Shown: positions 49,017 to 58,800 of the stretch, piece by piece | Layout: each line of letters begins with the position of its first letter | How positions within the stretch are numbered: position 1 is the first letter of the stretch | NCBI GenBank assembly: GCA_034509425.1 | Contig: JAVTVJ010011134.1 | Location: 124,001 to 188,000, forward strand | Source of the DNA: Eopsaltria australis | Lineage: Eukaryota > Chordata > Aves > Passeriformes > Petroicidae | Reading direction: 5' to 3' | DNA length: 64,000 nucleotides | The notes under the pieces: generated by a model | What the model was told of the DNA's origin: nothing | Databases searched by the model: none | Seen by the model: the letters and a program-made list of their open reading frames with translations, nothing else | Translations under genes and position numbers: made by a program

Positions 49017-49079
49017 AGGTGCACCAGAGCGGCAGAACAGATGGGTAAGAGCAGGAGAAGAGCAGAAATCCCGCAATTT

Positions 49080-49560
49080 CTCCTGAGTGACGGCAGCGAG
49101 GAGCAGCCGGGGTTAACCGGGTGAAGCGGGCCATCCTTGGAGCGCCGGCGGGAGCTTTCCTCGCCAGTGGGCAGCAGCCAGCTCGGATGCCGGAGCCGGG
49201 CAGCGCAGTGCAAAGGCGGCTTTGTTCCAGCCATGCCGAGTCGTTATCAGAGCGGGGAGTCTTTTTGCCGACTCCTTGGGCGGCCGTGAGATGCCTCGGA
49301 GCGGCGGCAGCGAGGTTCCCGGCCGGTTCCACGCTGCGGCCCCCGGCACGGTCGCTGCGGTCTGCGGGGAGCTGGCGGAAGAGTGGGGAAGAGCCGCAGG
49401 CGCCTCCCGGGAAGGGCGATGCGCTAACAGGTGCCCGTGGAATCGTTCAGCTGCTCCTTTTTCGTCTCCCAGGCAGGCGGGGGTCTCCTTCCTTTGTGTG
49501 TGTGTGTGCTGGGAGGTCGGGCAGCTCCGCACGGAAAAGGATGCGGGGCTGGGATGGGGA
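49080..49560. promoter_or_regulatory. CpG island 4
   Basis: A GC-rich block with many CpGs begins just after a 50-bp tandem repeat and ends in a GT-rich stretch (about 49497-49509). It holds the weak candidate exon at 49291-49430. It could be a promoter or an intronic enhancer. Confidence 0.45.
49291..49430 (+). CDS. Possible alternative first exon in CpG island 4
   Basis: An ATG with G at -3 opens a frame starting MPRSGGSEVPGRFHAAAPG and running 46 codons to GCTAACAG|gtgccc, where it would leave in phase 2. That is the phase needed to join the shared GRAMD1B exon. The donor is weak beyond the first three intron bases, and the composition (Ala, Gly, Arg) is what any GC-rich frame would give. 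A same-frame upstream ATG (49222) exists. I rate it as a phase-compatible candidate within a CpG island and no more. The island could equally be an enhancer or drive a non-coding first exon. Confidence 0.25.
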
Positions 49561-52500
49561 TACAGTTGGATGGGGAATATCAGGCGGGATGGAAGGGATG
49601 TGGGGGGAAAGCTTAAGGTGGAGAAATATCCCGGAGCAGGGGCTGTGCTGAGCAGCTCTGTGGTGTTTTTGGTCAATTTTTGGGTGAGCCCGGCAGATTT
49701 CAGGAATCTGGAAGAAAGCGCCCAGCAATGTTAAGGAAGGCAGTGGGAGCGGGGATGAATCCAGTCAGATTGGGAAATCAGAGGTGGCACAGGGCAAGTC
49801 TGAAGGCAGAGACTGGGGCAGAGCTTTGGAGAAGGCTGCAGGAGGCTGCTTTTGGGTGGGATAAACAGCTGGGAGGAATGGAGAAGCTGCAACAGCCAGA
49901 ATAGAATAACACAGTGCAGAAGCACACGCTGCACCAGCCAGTGCTGGAGAAACAGGTTAGACCCTGGGCCCTTTTAGGACACTTTGCCTTCTCTTTCTGA
50001 AGGAGCTCTGAGCTATTCCAGCTCAGGGAAGGGGGAGCAGAGGGGTGGTGGGTGGTGCATGGGGCCTGTCTGTACCAGGAGGCTGCTGCAGCCCAGCCCT
50101 GGCACAGCTCCGTGGATGTTCATTCTGCTCTCCCCAAGGGCAGCTATTGAGGCCCCAGCCAGATGTCAGGGGACTCTCCCTTTGTGCTGAGCCTGCACAG
50201 GAGCAGCACACTGAGGGTTGCTGCTCAGTTCCTGGGAGCAGAGAGGGGGGTGGCTGTCTCGTATTCCCAGTGGCATCCCAAGAACTGGTTTGTTTGTGTT
50301 GGGTTTGAGGTGAAATTTTGGTGCTGCTTGTCCCCTGGTGGCTGCCCCTGCAATGTCACTGAAGTACAGTGGCCTGACTTTTAACTCTGTCCTGAGGGAA
50401 GGAAAGAAGGATAAATAATGGAGGCACTGCTGTGATGATTACACAGGGATCTGTAATTAGCGTGAGCTCCTGTTTCTGTTATTTTTCTTTGTGTGTAGGG
50501 CAGCTTTCCCTGATCAACCAGTTTTGCTTTTCCCTTCATCCTCCCTCAAACTGGGAGCTGATCCTGCTGGGATGCACTGAGGCCCGTGCCTGCCTGATCT
50601 TCCCAGCCCTGAGCACGGTGCTATAACCCAAATAAATGCAGGAGTTCCTTTTATCAATGCTCCATCTCAGAGACATCTGTTGGCGTTATTGATGTGCCTG
50701 TTAATCTTCATTTTCAAGTGCACTGGCTGCAGGATCCATTATCTGTCAGTGCAGAGCAAGGGCTTCTGGGGTAAAATATGCACCAGTGCAGGAGAACAGA
50801 ACATGCAGCGGTTCCACAGGAAAAAACAGATGGATTTAGTACCAAGCAGACGCTGACAGGGAACTTAAGGTGTGTGAGTGGCTTTGTAATATATGGTAAG
50901 AGATTCCAGACTGAGAATTTGTGGGTGGGTGGCTCAGCCAACCTTTCCCACTGCATCATTCCAGGTGGGATCTGTTACCTGTCTGTGATGCTCTGTGCTC
51001 TCATTTATCCTCACATTTATCCTGCAGTGCCTGTCCGTGTTGGGATGGGATTCTGTTGGCCTCAACCTACAGGGAAAAACTGGTTCCCCTTGTGCTACTC
51101 TTGAATTTTCAGAGATCATACTGATTTAAAGAAGGCCAGAATTGCATTGAACATCCCCATGGATATCACTGTGAACTGATAGTTGTGGTTTCCTCGGGGA
51201 TTTTGGGCAGTGGCTGATGAGGAAACCGTCTGGTCAGAGTCTGGCCGTGCTACAAATGCTTGTCCTGGCTGGTGGAGGCTCCAACTCTCACTCCAGCACT
51301 TGATGATGCTGAACCTCCCCACAGCCTTTTTCCTTCCCATCCATCCCTGCACCTCTCCTGCTCCTGGCTCTCCACTTGCTGATTGTCTGAGGTGGTGTTG
51401 GGGACAACAGGTAGGCCTATGTTTCCTGCCTGAGGTGGGACCTGTCTTTAATTCTGTGTGGCTCCTTTAGTGCAATTAAGGAGAGCTAATTAGCTCCTTT
51501 TAGTGCAGTCTCCTTGCAGAGGTAGCTGACCTCTTGTTAATCCTGGATTAAGTTCTTACTAAGAACTGGCTCTTTGTGTGTCCCAGTTAAGATGTTGACA
51601 CTTTGTTCTCTCTCTCCCCTTGTTCTCCTCCTCCCCCTCTTCCTCCCTAGGCCTGTGAGCACATGATTCCCTGCCTCCTCCAGCCCCCACTGCTGCAGGA
51701 ATCCATGGACTCTGAGAAAATGCCACTGCCAGCTCAGAAAGAGTTTTGCTTGGGCTGGCACCTGTCTAGGAGCCCGTTTTCCACAAGGGAAAAGGAAAAG
51801 TGCTTCTTGTTGCTTGACAGGGTGGGAATCTTGTGAGGTTTGAGGAGCAGCGGCCATGGGCTGAGCAGGAGTTGTCAAACAGGACCAATATCCCAGCCAG
51901 AGAACTCCCCCTGTCCCCTGCGGTGCAGTCAGGAGTCCACCCATTCAGGCTGAAGAGCAGAAAAGCAGCTGTGGAACGAGCAAAAACCAAATTAAACATG
52001 TGCAAAGTGCTAATTACCACCCAGTTCCCCACTAATGCTAATCCTGCTTGCACATCTTGAGGTTGTAGCACTGAGTATCCCCTCAGGACACGGTTTCTTG
52101 TCATTTCTGATGTGTCTTTTTCAAAGACAAAGGCTGGAAATACAGTGAAAGTGTGTCCCCCTGGTTCTGTTCTGAACTCAGCTGACAAGCAGAGGTGTTG
52201 GGCAATAGCTTTCCCAATGGCTTTAAGTTTTCAAACCCGATCATATTAAAGGTGGACTAAGAATTATGGGGGGAAATGAGAAGCCCTACGTGTTTTCCAG
52301 TGCAGGTGCTCATTGTTGCCTGATGTTTTGAAGACAGACTTTTCAAGGCTTCTTTTTGTTCTGCACCGCTGGTGTGGCTTACAGGGAGGGTAGGATTGCT
52401 CTGGCTGCCTGGAGAGTTGATCCCAGCCCCACCTGATGCTCTACAGGCCTGGACACTCAGGCCCTGCTCTGTGTCCCACGGATCTGTCGTCAGCCCCGGG

Positions 52501-55019
52501 CTTTAATTACTCGGACAGAGCCTCATTTCCTCGGGGCTGGGAGATGCAAAATGCATGAGAGTGCTCGTGTTACAGGCAGCAGCACAGCCCTGCAGTTGTA
52601 CAGGCAGTGATGGTGCACTTTAGGGGAAGGAGAAGGTGCCTGACTCAGGTGTGCCCAAAATTGGAGCATCCCTGGAGGGAGACTCTAGCCCTCCTTAGGG
52701 CTTGGCAGAGCTGTGGCGTCCAGGCTGAGGTGTGTGGCCATGCCATGCTCACAGGCAGAGCCTCACATTGTCCTTCACACATGAAATAAAGTCCTTATCT
52801 TGAGTCTTGAACATCAGACCCGTGCAAGCAAACCCAGCTGACATCAAATGCATTTTTGCAGCTCTTGAACAAGACAGGAACTTGCAGCTTTGCATCCAGA
52901 AGAGCTTCATTAAAGACTCCTGAAGGTCCTCTCTCAGTGCAGTATTGTCCAATTTCTATCACCATCAAACACGCTGTCCCACACTGCCAGGGACGGTGCT
53001 GCAGAAATGTAACAAGTATTTGTCCCTCCAAGGGCTTGGGATGAAACTTTGCAGATCTGATGAAGTTTGGTAAGCATTTGGGTTACCACTGTGTGGTTTC
53101 CCAAATCCCCCATAACTTTGCCCCTTGCACACCAAGCCAGATAAGCCTAAGAAGCTTTTCTCTAAGTCTTGCATTTTTACTCCTGCTCTTACAGTGCTTT
53201 TGGAAGCAGGAGTTCAGTTTGATTCATCTTCTCTCCTAGCAGTCTGAAGGGTGGGTTAGGCTTAACCTCATGTCTATCCTGCCACTACATAACCTGCTTT
53301 GAGCTTTTGTGTGATCCAGATCCATTATATTGAATTTATCACAGCATTTGGGTCAGTGTTACTCTTGTGCCGATTGAAAAATAGCATCCTCTTCAAACCT
53401 TAACAGTCATCAAGACTAAATATATCAAAATTTTTGGAGGTTAAGAATTACGGGTTTAACTATTCTCTCATTTTCTGGAAGAGCAAAAACTCCTGAAAGG
53501 TCCGTAGGCTGTAAAACAAAATGGGATCATTCAGATATCTCATTCCAAGTCCTGCTGAATGTAAAGTGTGAGTTTTGAATTGGTTCTGGTTTGAGGTACA
53601 GAACAGTGTTTGGGAGAACACAAACCCTTGCATAATAATGTTTGCCACAGATGGATAATTGAGCCTTTAATTAGTTACAGTGGTTAGTTTTGTTTGCTTC
53701 CCAAAATAGGTTTCTCTTGTCTAGTCAGGATTCGTCCAGATTCAGCTTTCAGCACTTCCAGCTGATACTCAGTGGCATCAAACCTGGATTCCAGGTGAGC
53801 ATTTAAACCTTGGCATTCCTTGGCCTTCCTTGTTGGAAGGATACAGTGCCACTGCCTTCAGTGCTGGTTGCTCTTATCTGAGTTTATCCTCATTATCCTC
53901 TCACTGAACCTGAATACAATCCTAGACATAACATTTCAGAGGGTATCACACCACCCTTGGTTCTGCCCTGGGCACAGGGAATGGGAAAATTTGAATGTAA
54001 AACGTAATTTCCTTGAAATAAATTCTCCAGCTGGCAAACTTTGGGAAGCATTTGAAACAACAAAAATGACATTGGGCTGATGGATGCAATGAATTTATTA
54101 AACAGTGGCACATAAACAGTGAGTTCATGTGCTCCTAGGTGTAATCTCAGTAATGTGAAGGTGGTGATGCTGCTGTGGTATCCAGATAAAGGTGTGTGTG
54201 GTGGTGGTATTTTCAGTTTAAAATCCTGTGCAACCTTTGAATTGCGCTGCTCTGAGGCTGCTGCAGCACCTCCTGCTCCCACTGATTTTTGATTATAGCA
54301 AAATGATGGATAATCAGCCTTTTGGGAAGTTGCTCTTTTGGGAATTAGCACTCCAGACTGGGACTGATTGTAAAGAGAAGAGAAAATGCTCAACCCTAGG
54401 TGTGAAATGGGTAAAATCCAACAATAGCAGGCAAAGGGCAGAGTGATGAGCATTTACAGCATTCAAGGAACAGCTCCTTGTGTTGTCAGTGGGGAGCAGT
54501 GTGTCCCTGAGGGGGTCACTCACAGCACCCAGAGTCCAGTAATTCAATGTAATTCCACACGTGGACACTTGTGCTCAAACCAGGGGTGTTAGTACAGTTC
54601 CAGTTCAGTTCTACACTATTTCCATGCACACGCAAGGTCTGATTTTCTAGAAAAAGTGCAAGCTGGGTGATCGTTTTGAAATCCTTCTCCTTATTCTGGA
54701 ATAAAGATGTCCACAAGGAGGTCTGAAAGGGATACAGTGTCCCCAAAAGAAACACCACGTGCCAATGCTGCTGCCGAGCTGTAAACTTGGCTTGATAATG
54801 TTTCTTTAAAAATCCCATGCCTGTTTACACATGGATAAGCACGGCAAAGAAAAAAAAAAAAAAAAAAAATAACGAAACCAAATTAGCTTCCTAGACGGAG
54901 CCGGCCAAATTGAGTTGAGGTCACCTTAACTCCGAATGAGCGTTGTTTCATTCAGCTCAGATAATCCACGCGGCCGCTTAATTAGGATTTAATTTTCCTG
55001 GCTGTTCTTGCTTTGAAAC
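49561..55019 (+). other. Intron between CpG islands 4 and 5
   Basis: About 5.5 kb of intron-like DNA with no recognised coding sequence except the exon-like segment at 51651-51832. A poly-A run (54849-54868) precedes island 5. Confidence 0.55.
51651..51832 (+). CDS. Exon-like segment after a strong splice acceptor
   Basis: A pyrimidine tract of about 50 bases ending ctccctag (51650) opens a frame that runs 60 codons before a stop at 51834. A donor-like CTT|gtgagg at 51833 would leave the frame in phase 2. Entered in phase 0, it reads ACEHMIPCLLQPPLLQESMD and continues with KEFCLGWHLSRSPF. These phases (0 in, 2 out) match those of the 32127-32170 micro-exon. The donor lacks the usual AG before the cut, and I do not recognise the peptide. 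It may be an alternative exon or an ordinary intronic pseudo-exon. Confidence 0.2.
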
Positions 55020-55024
55020 TTTCT

Positions 55025-55375
55025 CCCAGTAGCGCGTGTGCGGCGGGGAGGACAAAGCACGGTGTTTCCAACCTGTCGGATTTTAACTCGTAGGGGTTGT
55101 TTAAATCCTTGAAAAGTGTTTAGGGACGGTTTTTTTGGTTCCTCGGGGAAGATGCGAGCGGGGCGGGCAGGGATGGGTGCATTATGCAAAGCGCTGCGCA
55201 CGTAGGGAGGACAAACACAACGTTTCTAACCTGTCGGATTTTAACTTGTAGGGTTTGCACAAGCCCTTGTAAAGCATTTGGGGTGTGTTTTAGCGGGTTC
55301 CTCGGGGGCGATGCGGGCGGGGCGGGCACAGAGGCAGGCACTGCGTGCATTATGTAAAGCGCTGCGCACGCGTGT
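55025..55375 (+). repeat. Direct duplication inside CpG island 5
   Basis: Two adjacent copies of roughly 185 bases each contain, in the same order, 'gggaggacaaa', 'acctgtcggattttaact', 'gtagggtttg', 'cttgaaaag/cttgtaaag', 'gggttcctcgggg.cgatgcg.gcggggcgggca' and 'gcattatg.aaagcgctgcgcacg'. They differ at scattered sites, so the duplication is not recent. Promoter elements would be doubled by it. Confidence 0.65.
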
Positions 55376-55538
55376 GCGCGGCCGCGGCGGAGCCGGGTGC
55401 GAGCGCTGCCGGCGGCACCGCACCGGGCAGCATCACCGGGGGGACGGGCATGGGCACGGCCGGGGCCGGGGCAGCGAGCCCGGCACTGCCCGCACGGCGC
55501 TGCGGCCGCCCCTGAGAGCCCCGGGGAAGGGCCGTGCC

Positions 55539-55550
55539 ATGGTGCAGGAG
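55539..55550 (+). other. Donor-terminated exon end with strong-context ATG (MVQE)
   Basis: In CpG island 5, an ATG in strong context (G at -3 and +4) is followed by only four codons, MVQE, before an excellent donor (CAGGAG|gtgagt). It leaves in phase 0, so it cannot join the shared GRAMD1B exon in the right frame. The likely reading is a mostly untranslated first exon, with translation starting at a downstream ATG; a human start at MVEKGSD is known to me. Alternatively it enters a phase-0 exon outside the window. The donor itself is convincing. Confidence 0.4.
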
Positions 55551-55687
55551 GTGAGTACCCTCCCGGCGAGCCGCCCGCCGCGCACGCTGCATGAATGAAT
55601 GAACCCCCATGAATGCCGAGCGATCCCGAGTGAATTCCTAGCTGCTGCTGCCGCTGCTGCTGCCTCTGCGCCGCTCCACGCTCCCGA

Positions 55688-55698
55688 ATGGCTGCCAG
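55688..55698 (+). CDS. GRAMD1B: Candidate minimal first coding exon (MAA + split codon)
   Basis: ATGGCTGCCAG is followed by gttagt, a good donor after CAG. It encodes Met-Ala-Ala plus the first two bases (AG) of a codon, so it leaves in phase 2. If the shared exon starts with C, as the human Cys/Thr junction allows, the split codon becomes Ser and the protein would begin MAAS-TASNSN. The ATG has G at +4 but C at -3. It lies in CpG island 5, about 140 bases past the MVQE donor. The 292-codon frame that reads through the donor is taken as chance, because it soon enters T-rich low-complexity DNA. Confidence 0.35.
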
Positions 55699-55860
55699 GT
55701 TAGTGCTGTCGCTGTCCCTGCTCGCTGTCCGCGCTGTCACACGCGTGTGGCACAGCCGGGGCTCGGCTCGGCTCCTCCATCGCACACAGGCGCTCTCCGG
55801 GCAGATTAAAGCCGGAGTCCATGTTGGTTGTGCTGCTGCTCCTCTCCGTTCGGGGGACTC

Positions 55861-58800
55861 GGAAGCAGGCGGCGTGACATCATGGTGCGGAGATGCTTCG
55901 TTTCTCTTCCTTTTCTACGGCCTGATCCCTTTATTTATTTTTTTTTTTTTTAATTTTTATTCTTGTTCTTCCCCCCCCCTCCCCACGCACGTGCCCTGCC
56001 TCTCTTGCAGGGCGGAATTGCTAAAACAGCCTTTTCGATTGTTCAAAACAATGGGCAAATCTGATTGTTTGGGTTCTTTTTTTTCTTCTTTTTTTTTTCT
56101 CTTTTTTCCCCCCCCAGCTTTCATTCCCCTCACCCCCTCCTCGTTTCCCCTTCACACCCTGCTGTGTCCCCCATCCCCCATTCCCACTAAGGGGACACTT
56201 ACTCCTGCTGTAACATCTGGGGCCAGGGAAAGAGCAGAGAGAGAGGCAGGAGGGGGTCAGAGCTGGATGCGTCACGGAGCTGCTGCAGAAATATGGTTGG
56301 ATTTGTTTGCCCATGTGCTCCCTCGGCTCTGCAAGGGCTCGTGGTTCCGCTCTGCCTTCCTCTGCCGGTGTTTGTGTGTTTGCACTGATGGGGAGAAGCA
56401 GGATTTGGTTTGTGCCGCTTTTTCAAGCTGTGCTCCAGAGTCTATACAGGTGACTTTTCTTCCCTTTTTTTTTTTTAATATTTTTTGGCAGGTGAGAACA
56501 GTAGGAAGTGAGGATTCATTGCACTGTGTGTGTTCACAGGCAGGGAGAATCTGCAGAATGCCCTAAAAATCGCTTTTCTCTTAGATTGCTGGTGGCTGGC
56601 ATTGTCCTGTGCATCGTGGAAATGCTGGTTCAGAAAAGAGAACATATTCCTGTTCCCTTGCTCCATTAAATCACATGCATCTGCAGGAGAAACTGGTAGA
56701 TTGAGAATGGAGCTTGTGATTTTGACTCAGAAGGGTGGAAACTTCAGGTCAAATCTTAAGGGTGTATTTTACAGCAGTGCAATAACTTGGAATCCCCAGC
56801 ATTCTCCTGGAGAAGCCCCCAACTGATAAACAGCTGGATGAAGCAAGAGAGAATCTGCTAAAGGGGGGGACAAGGTTGAGCCAGGTCCTCAGGACAAAGG
56901 GGAGGTTGTGGCTTGCACTAAGGGGGTCTGACCCTCTGTTTTTAATTTGGAGCTGGCCAGTGCTGCTGCATGGCTGCAGCAGAGCTGGGGCAGTGCACGG
57001 GGGAGGGGGGGGGGGTATCAGTCAGAAATTGCTGCATTGTTATTCCCAGAAAGGTAAGGGGAGGAAACATCAAGGCTGATGAACAAAGGGAAATGGCTTT
57101 GATCCCAGCTTTGAAGATCACAACATCTCCCATTAACTTGCGACGGCTGCTGCTGACGAGCTGTGGGAGTGAGTGGGAAGATGCAGAGCTCCAGCTTTGT
57201 CTCCTCTGCTATGCACAATATCCCCGTCCGCCCCCGCGCTGGCTGCCAGGGGTGCTCGGAGCCCTCCTCAGGCTCGCTTTAATCTGGGCTTTGTCAGACC
57301 CCTGCGATGGGCTCAGGGGGACAGTGCTGTGCCAGGGGTAAAGGCCATAAAGCCTCGCAGGGGATGGGCAGCAGGGAAAAGTGCCTGAGCTCTTCTGGAG
57401 GGAGTTTGGGAGTTGTATCACACCTCCATCCCCACCCAGAAATGGGCCTGGGGATTTAGCACCAGCTCTGTGGCTTTATCTCACTCTCCTTTGAAATAAA
57501 GAACATACGACAGCAATATTGCATCCCCAGACCACTGAAAGATTCTGATGTTAGCTTGGAAACGACGAGGATTAAAATAAAGAGGCCTGGATTTATTTTG
57601 ATTTTTATGCTTGGAGTTGTCAGGTTTTCAAAAGTTTCCTCACATGAAAGATGGTTCAGCAGTGCCTGTTGTTGTTACGCTTATTTTTTAAAACAAGGCT
57701 TGCGAGAGCTGTTCTGCCCCAAGTTCCAGGCTTGGAGATGTTGATGGAAGCATCAGATATTGCAGTTCTTACTGTTAATTATAAGAGCTGTTGACTTTGT
57801 GGTGGGGAGGGGAGGAAAACAAAGCCTGGATCTGTTCCTCCTTGGGCAGTCCAGTTGTAGAGTGGGTTACCTGCAGGTGGCTGTGGTGGGGCTGTGTCTG
57901 TCACCCTCAGAGGGCTGTGAAATTCTTACTTTGGGCTATTCCCCCTTTATTGCTTCCCAGATTTCTTTGTATTATCCATCATATTTTGTTTTATTTGGCT
58001 TGCCTTCCTTTGGAGCAAATGGAATTAGAACTATTTGTGGCTGAGGGAGGGCTTTAGGGTGTGATTTATAACCCATGGTTGTTCTCTGCACATTAATGGT
58101 CCTTTCCAGGTCATGACTGGCACATTATTGAACTTCATTATTAAGATCTCTCTTGTATTTCAGAAACATTTTCCACGTTTTTCTCGGGATTTTTGCAGTC
58201 ACTCCAAGCAAGAAGGGAGAGCTTGCTCCCAAGCCTGCACAGGGGGAGTTTCTGTGAGAGATAAGGCCGTTTGTCCATGGGTCTGTCTCCAGGGGTAACC
58301 AGGATCGGGTGATCCACGGGGACAATGACATGGTTAATAATGCATCTGCCCATCCTCACACTGCTGTCTGTGGGCAGAAGGCAAATTCCTTCCTAATGCT
58401 TGCAGTGATTTGCTAATCCTCTGAGGCATAATAATTGCATTAATTTTATTTCATGAATATGTAAACATGTGATGGGATGTCACGGGAGGACAGCATTCTG
58501 CAAAATGTCAAAATAGACTGAGTAAATCTTAAATAGGGGTGGACTTTTCTGCTGAAAAACATGCAGAAGGCAGACTATTTTTATGATTCTGTTCAAAGCA
58601 CTTGTCATGAAACACTCCTTGGTTTCTGCACAGCCCTGCAGGTGTCATTGCTTTTTTGACTTACTGCTTTCTCTTTTGTCTCTCTTGCTGGGAGATGTAA
58701 TAGAAATATAACATTTTGTTATTGCTTGTAGAGCAATGGCAGGCGCAGGGAATTGCTCCAGGATCTGGGGAGGTTTTCATTCTTGGATATCAATTTGAAG

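Larger units (their letters stand above)
39621..49079 (+). other. Intron between CpG islands 3 and 4
   Basis: About 9.5 kb with no recognised exon. Its contents are an AT-rich stretch (about 40040-40230), a modest GC-rich patch (41050-41240), a CR1-like 3' end (47570-47704), a poly-A run (47851-47868) and the 50-bp tandem repeat (48764-49016). Short open frames are not family-like. Confidence 0.55.
55020..55860. promoter_or_regulatory. CpG island 5
   Basis: This is a CpG-dense block with two exon-like ends, donors at 55551 and 55699. Its left part contains a duplicated segment of about 190 bases: 55020-55200 and 55205-55360 share phrases such as 'acctgtcggattttaact' and 'gcattatg.aaagcgctgcgcac'. 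The downstream side turns into T- and C-rich low complexity from about 55930. Confidence 0.55.

Noticed and set aside
54100..54180. Third copy of the 16425/19710 dispersed repeat
   Set aside because: Similarity is limited to a few words around 'gtgagttc', too weak to claim.
56011..56060. Possible exon after tctcttgcag at 56010
   Set aside because: The acceptor looks good and the frame opens, but no donor in a useful phase follows before the stop.
55688..56566. 292-codon + frame beginning MAARLVLSLSLLAVRAV
   Set aside because: The start resembles a targeting peptide, but the frame reads through a good donor at 55699 into T- and C-rich low complexity. Only the part before the donor is kept as a candidate.
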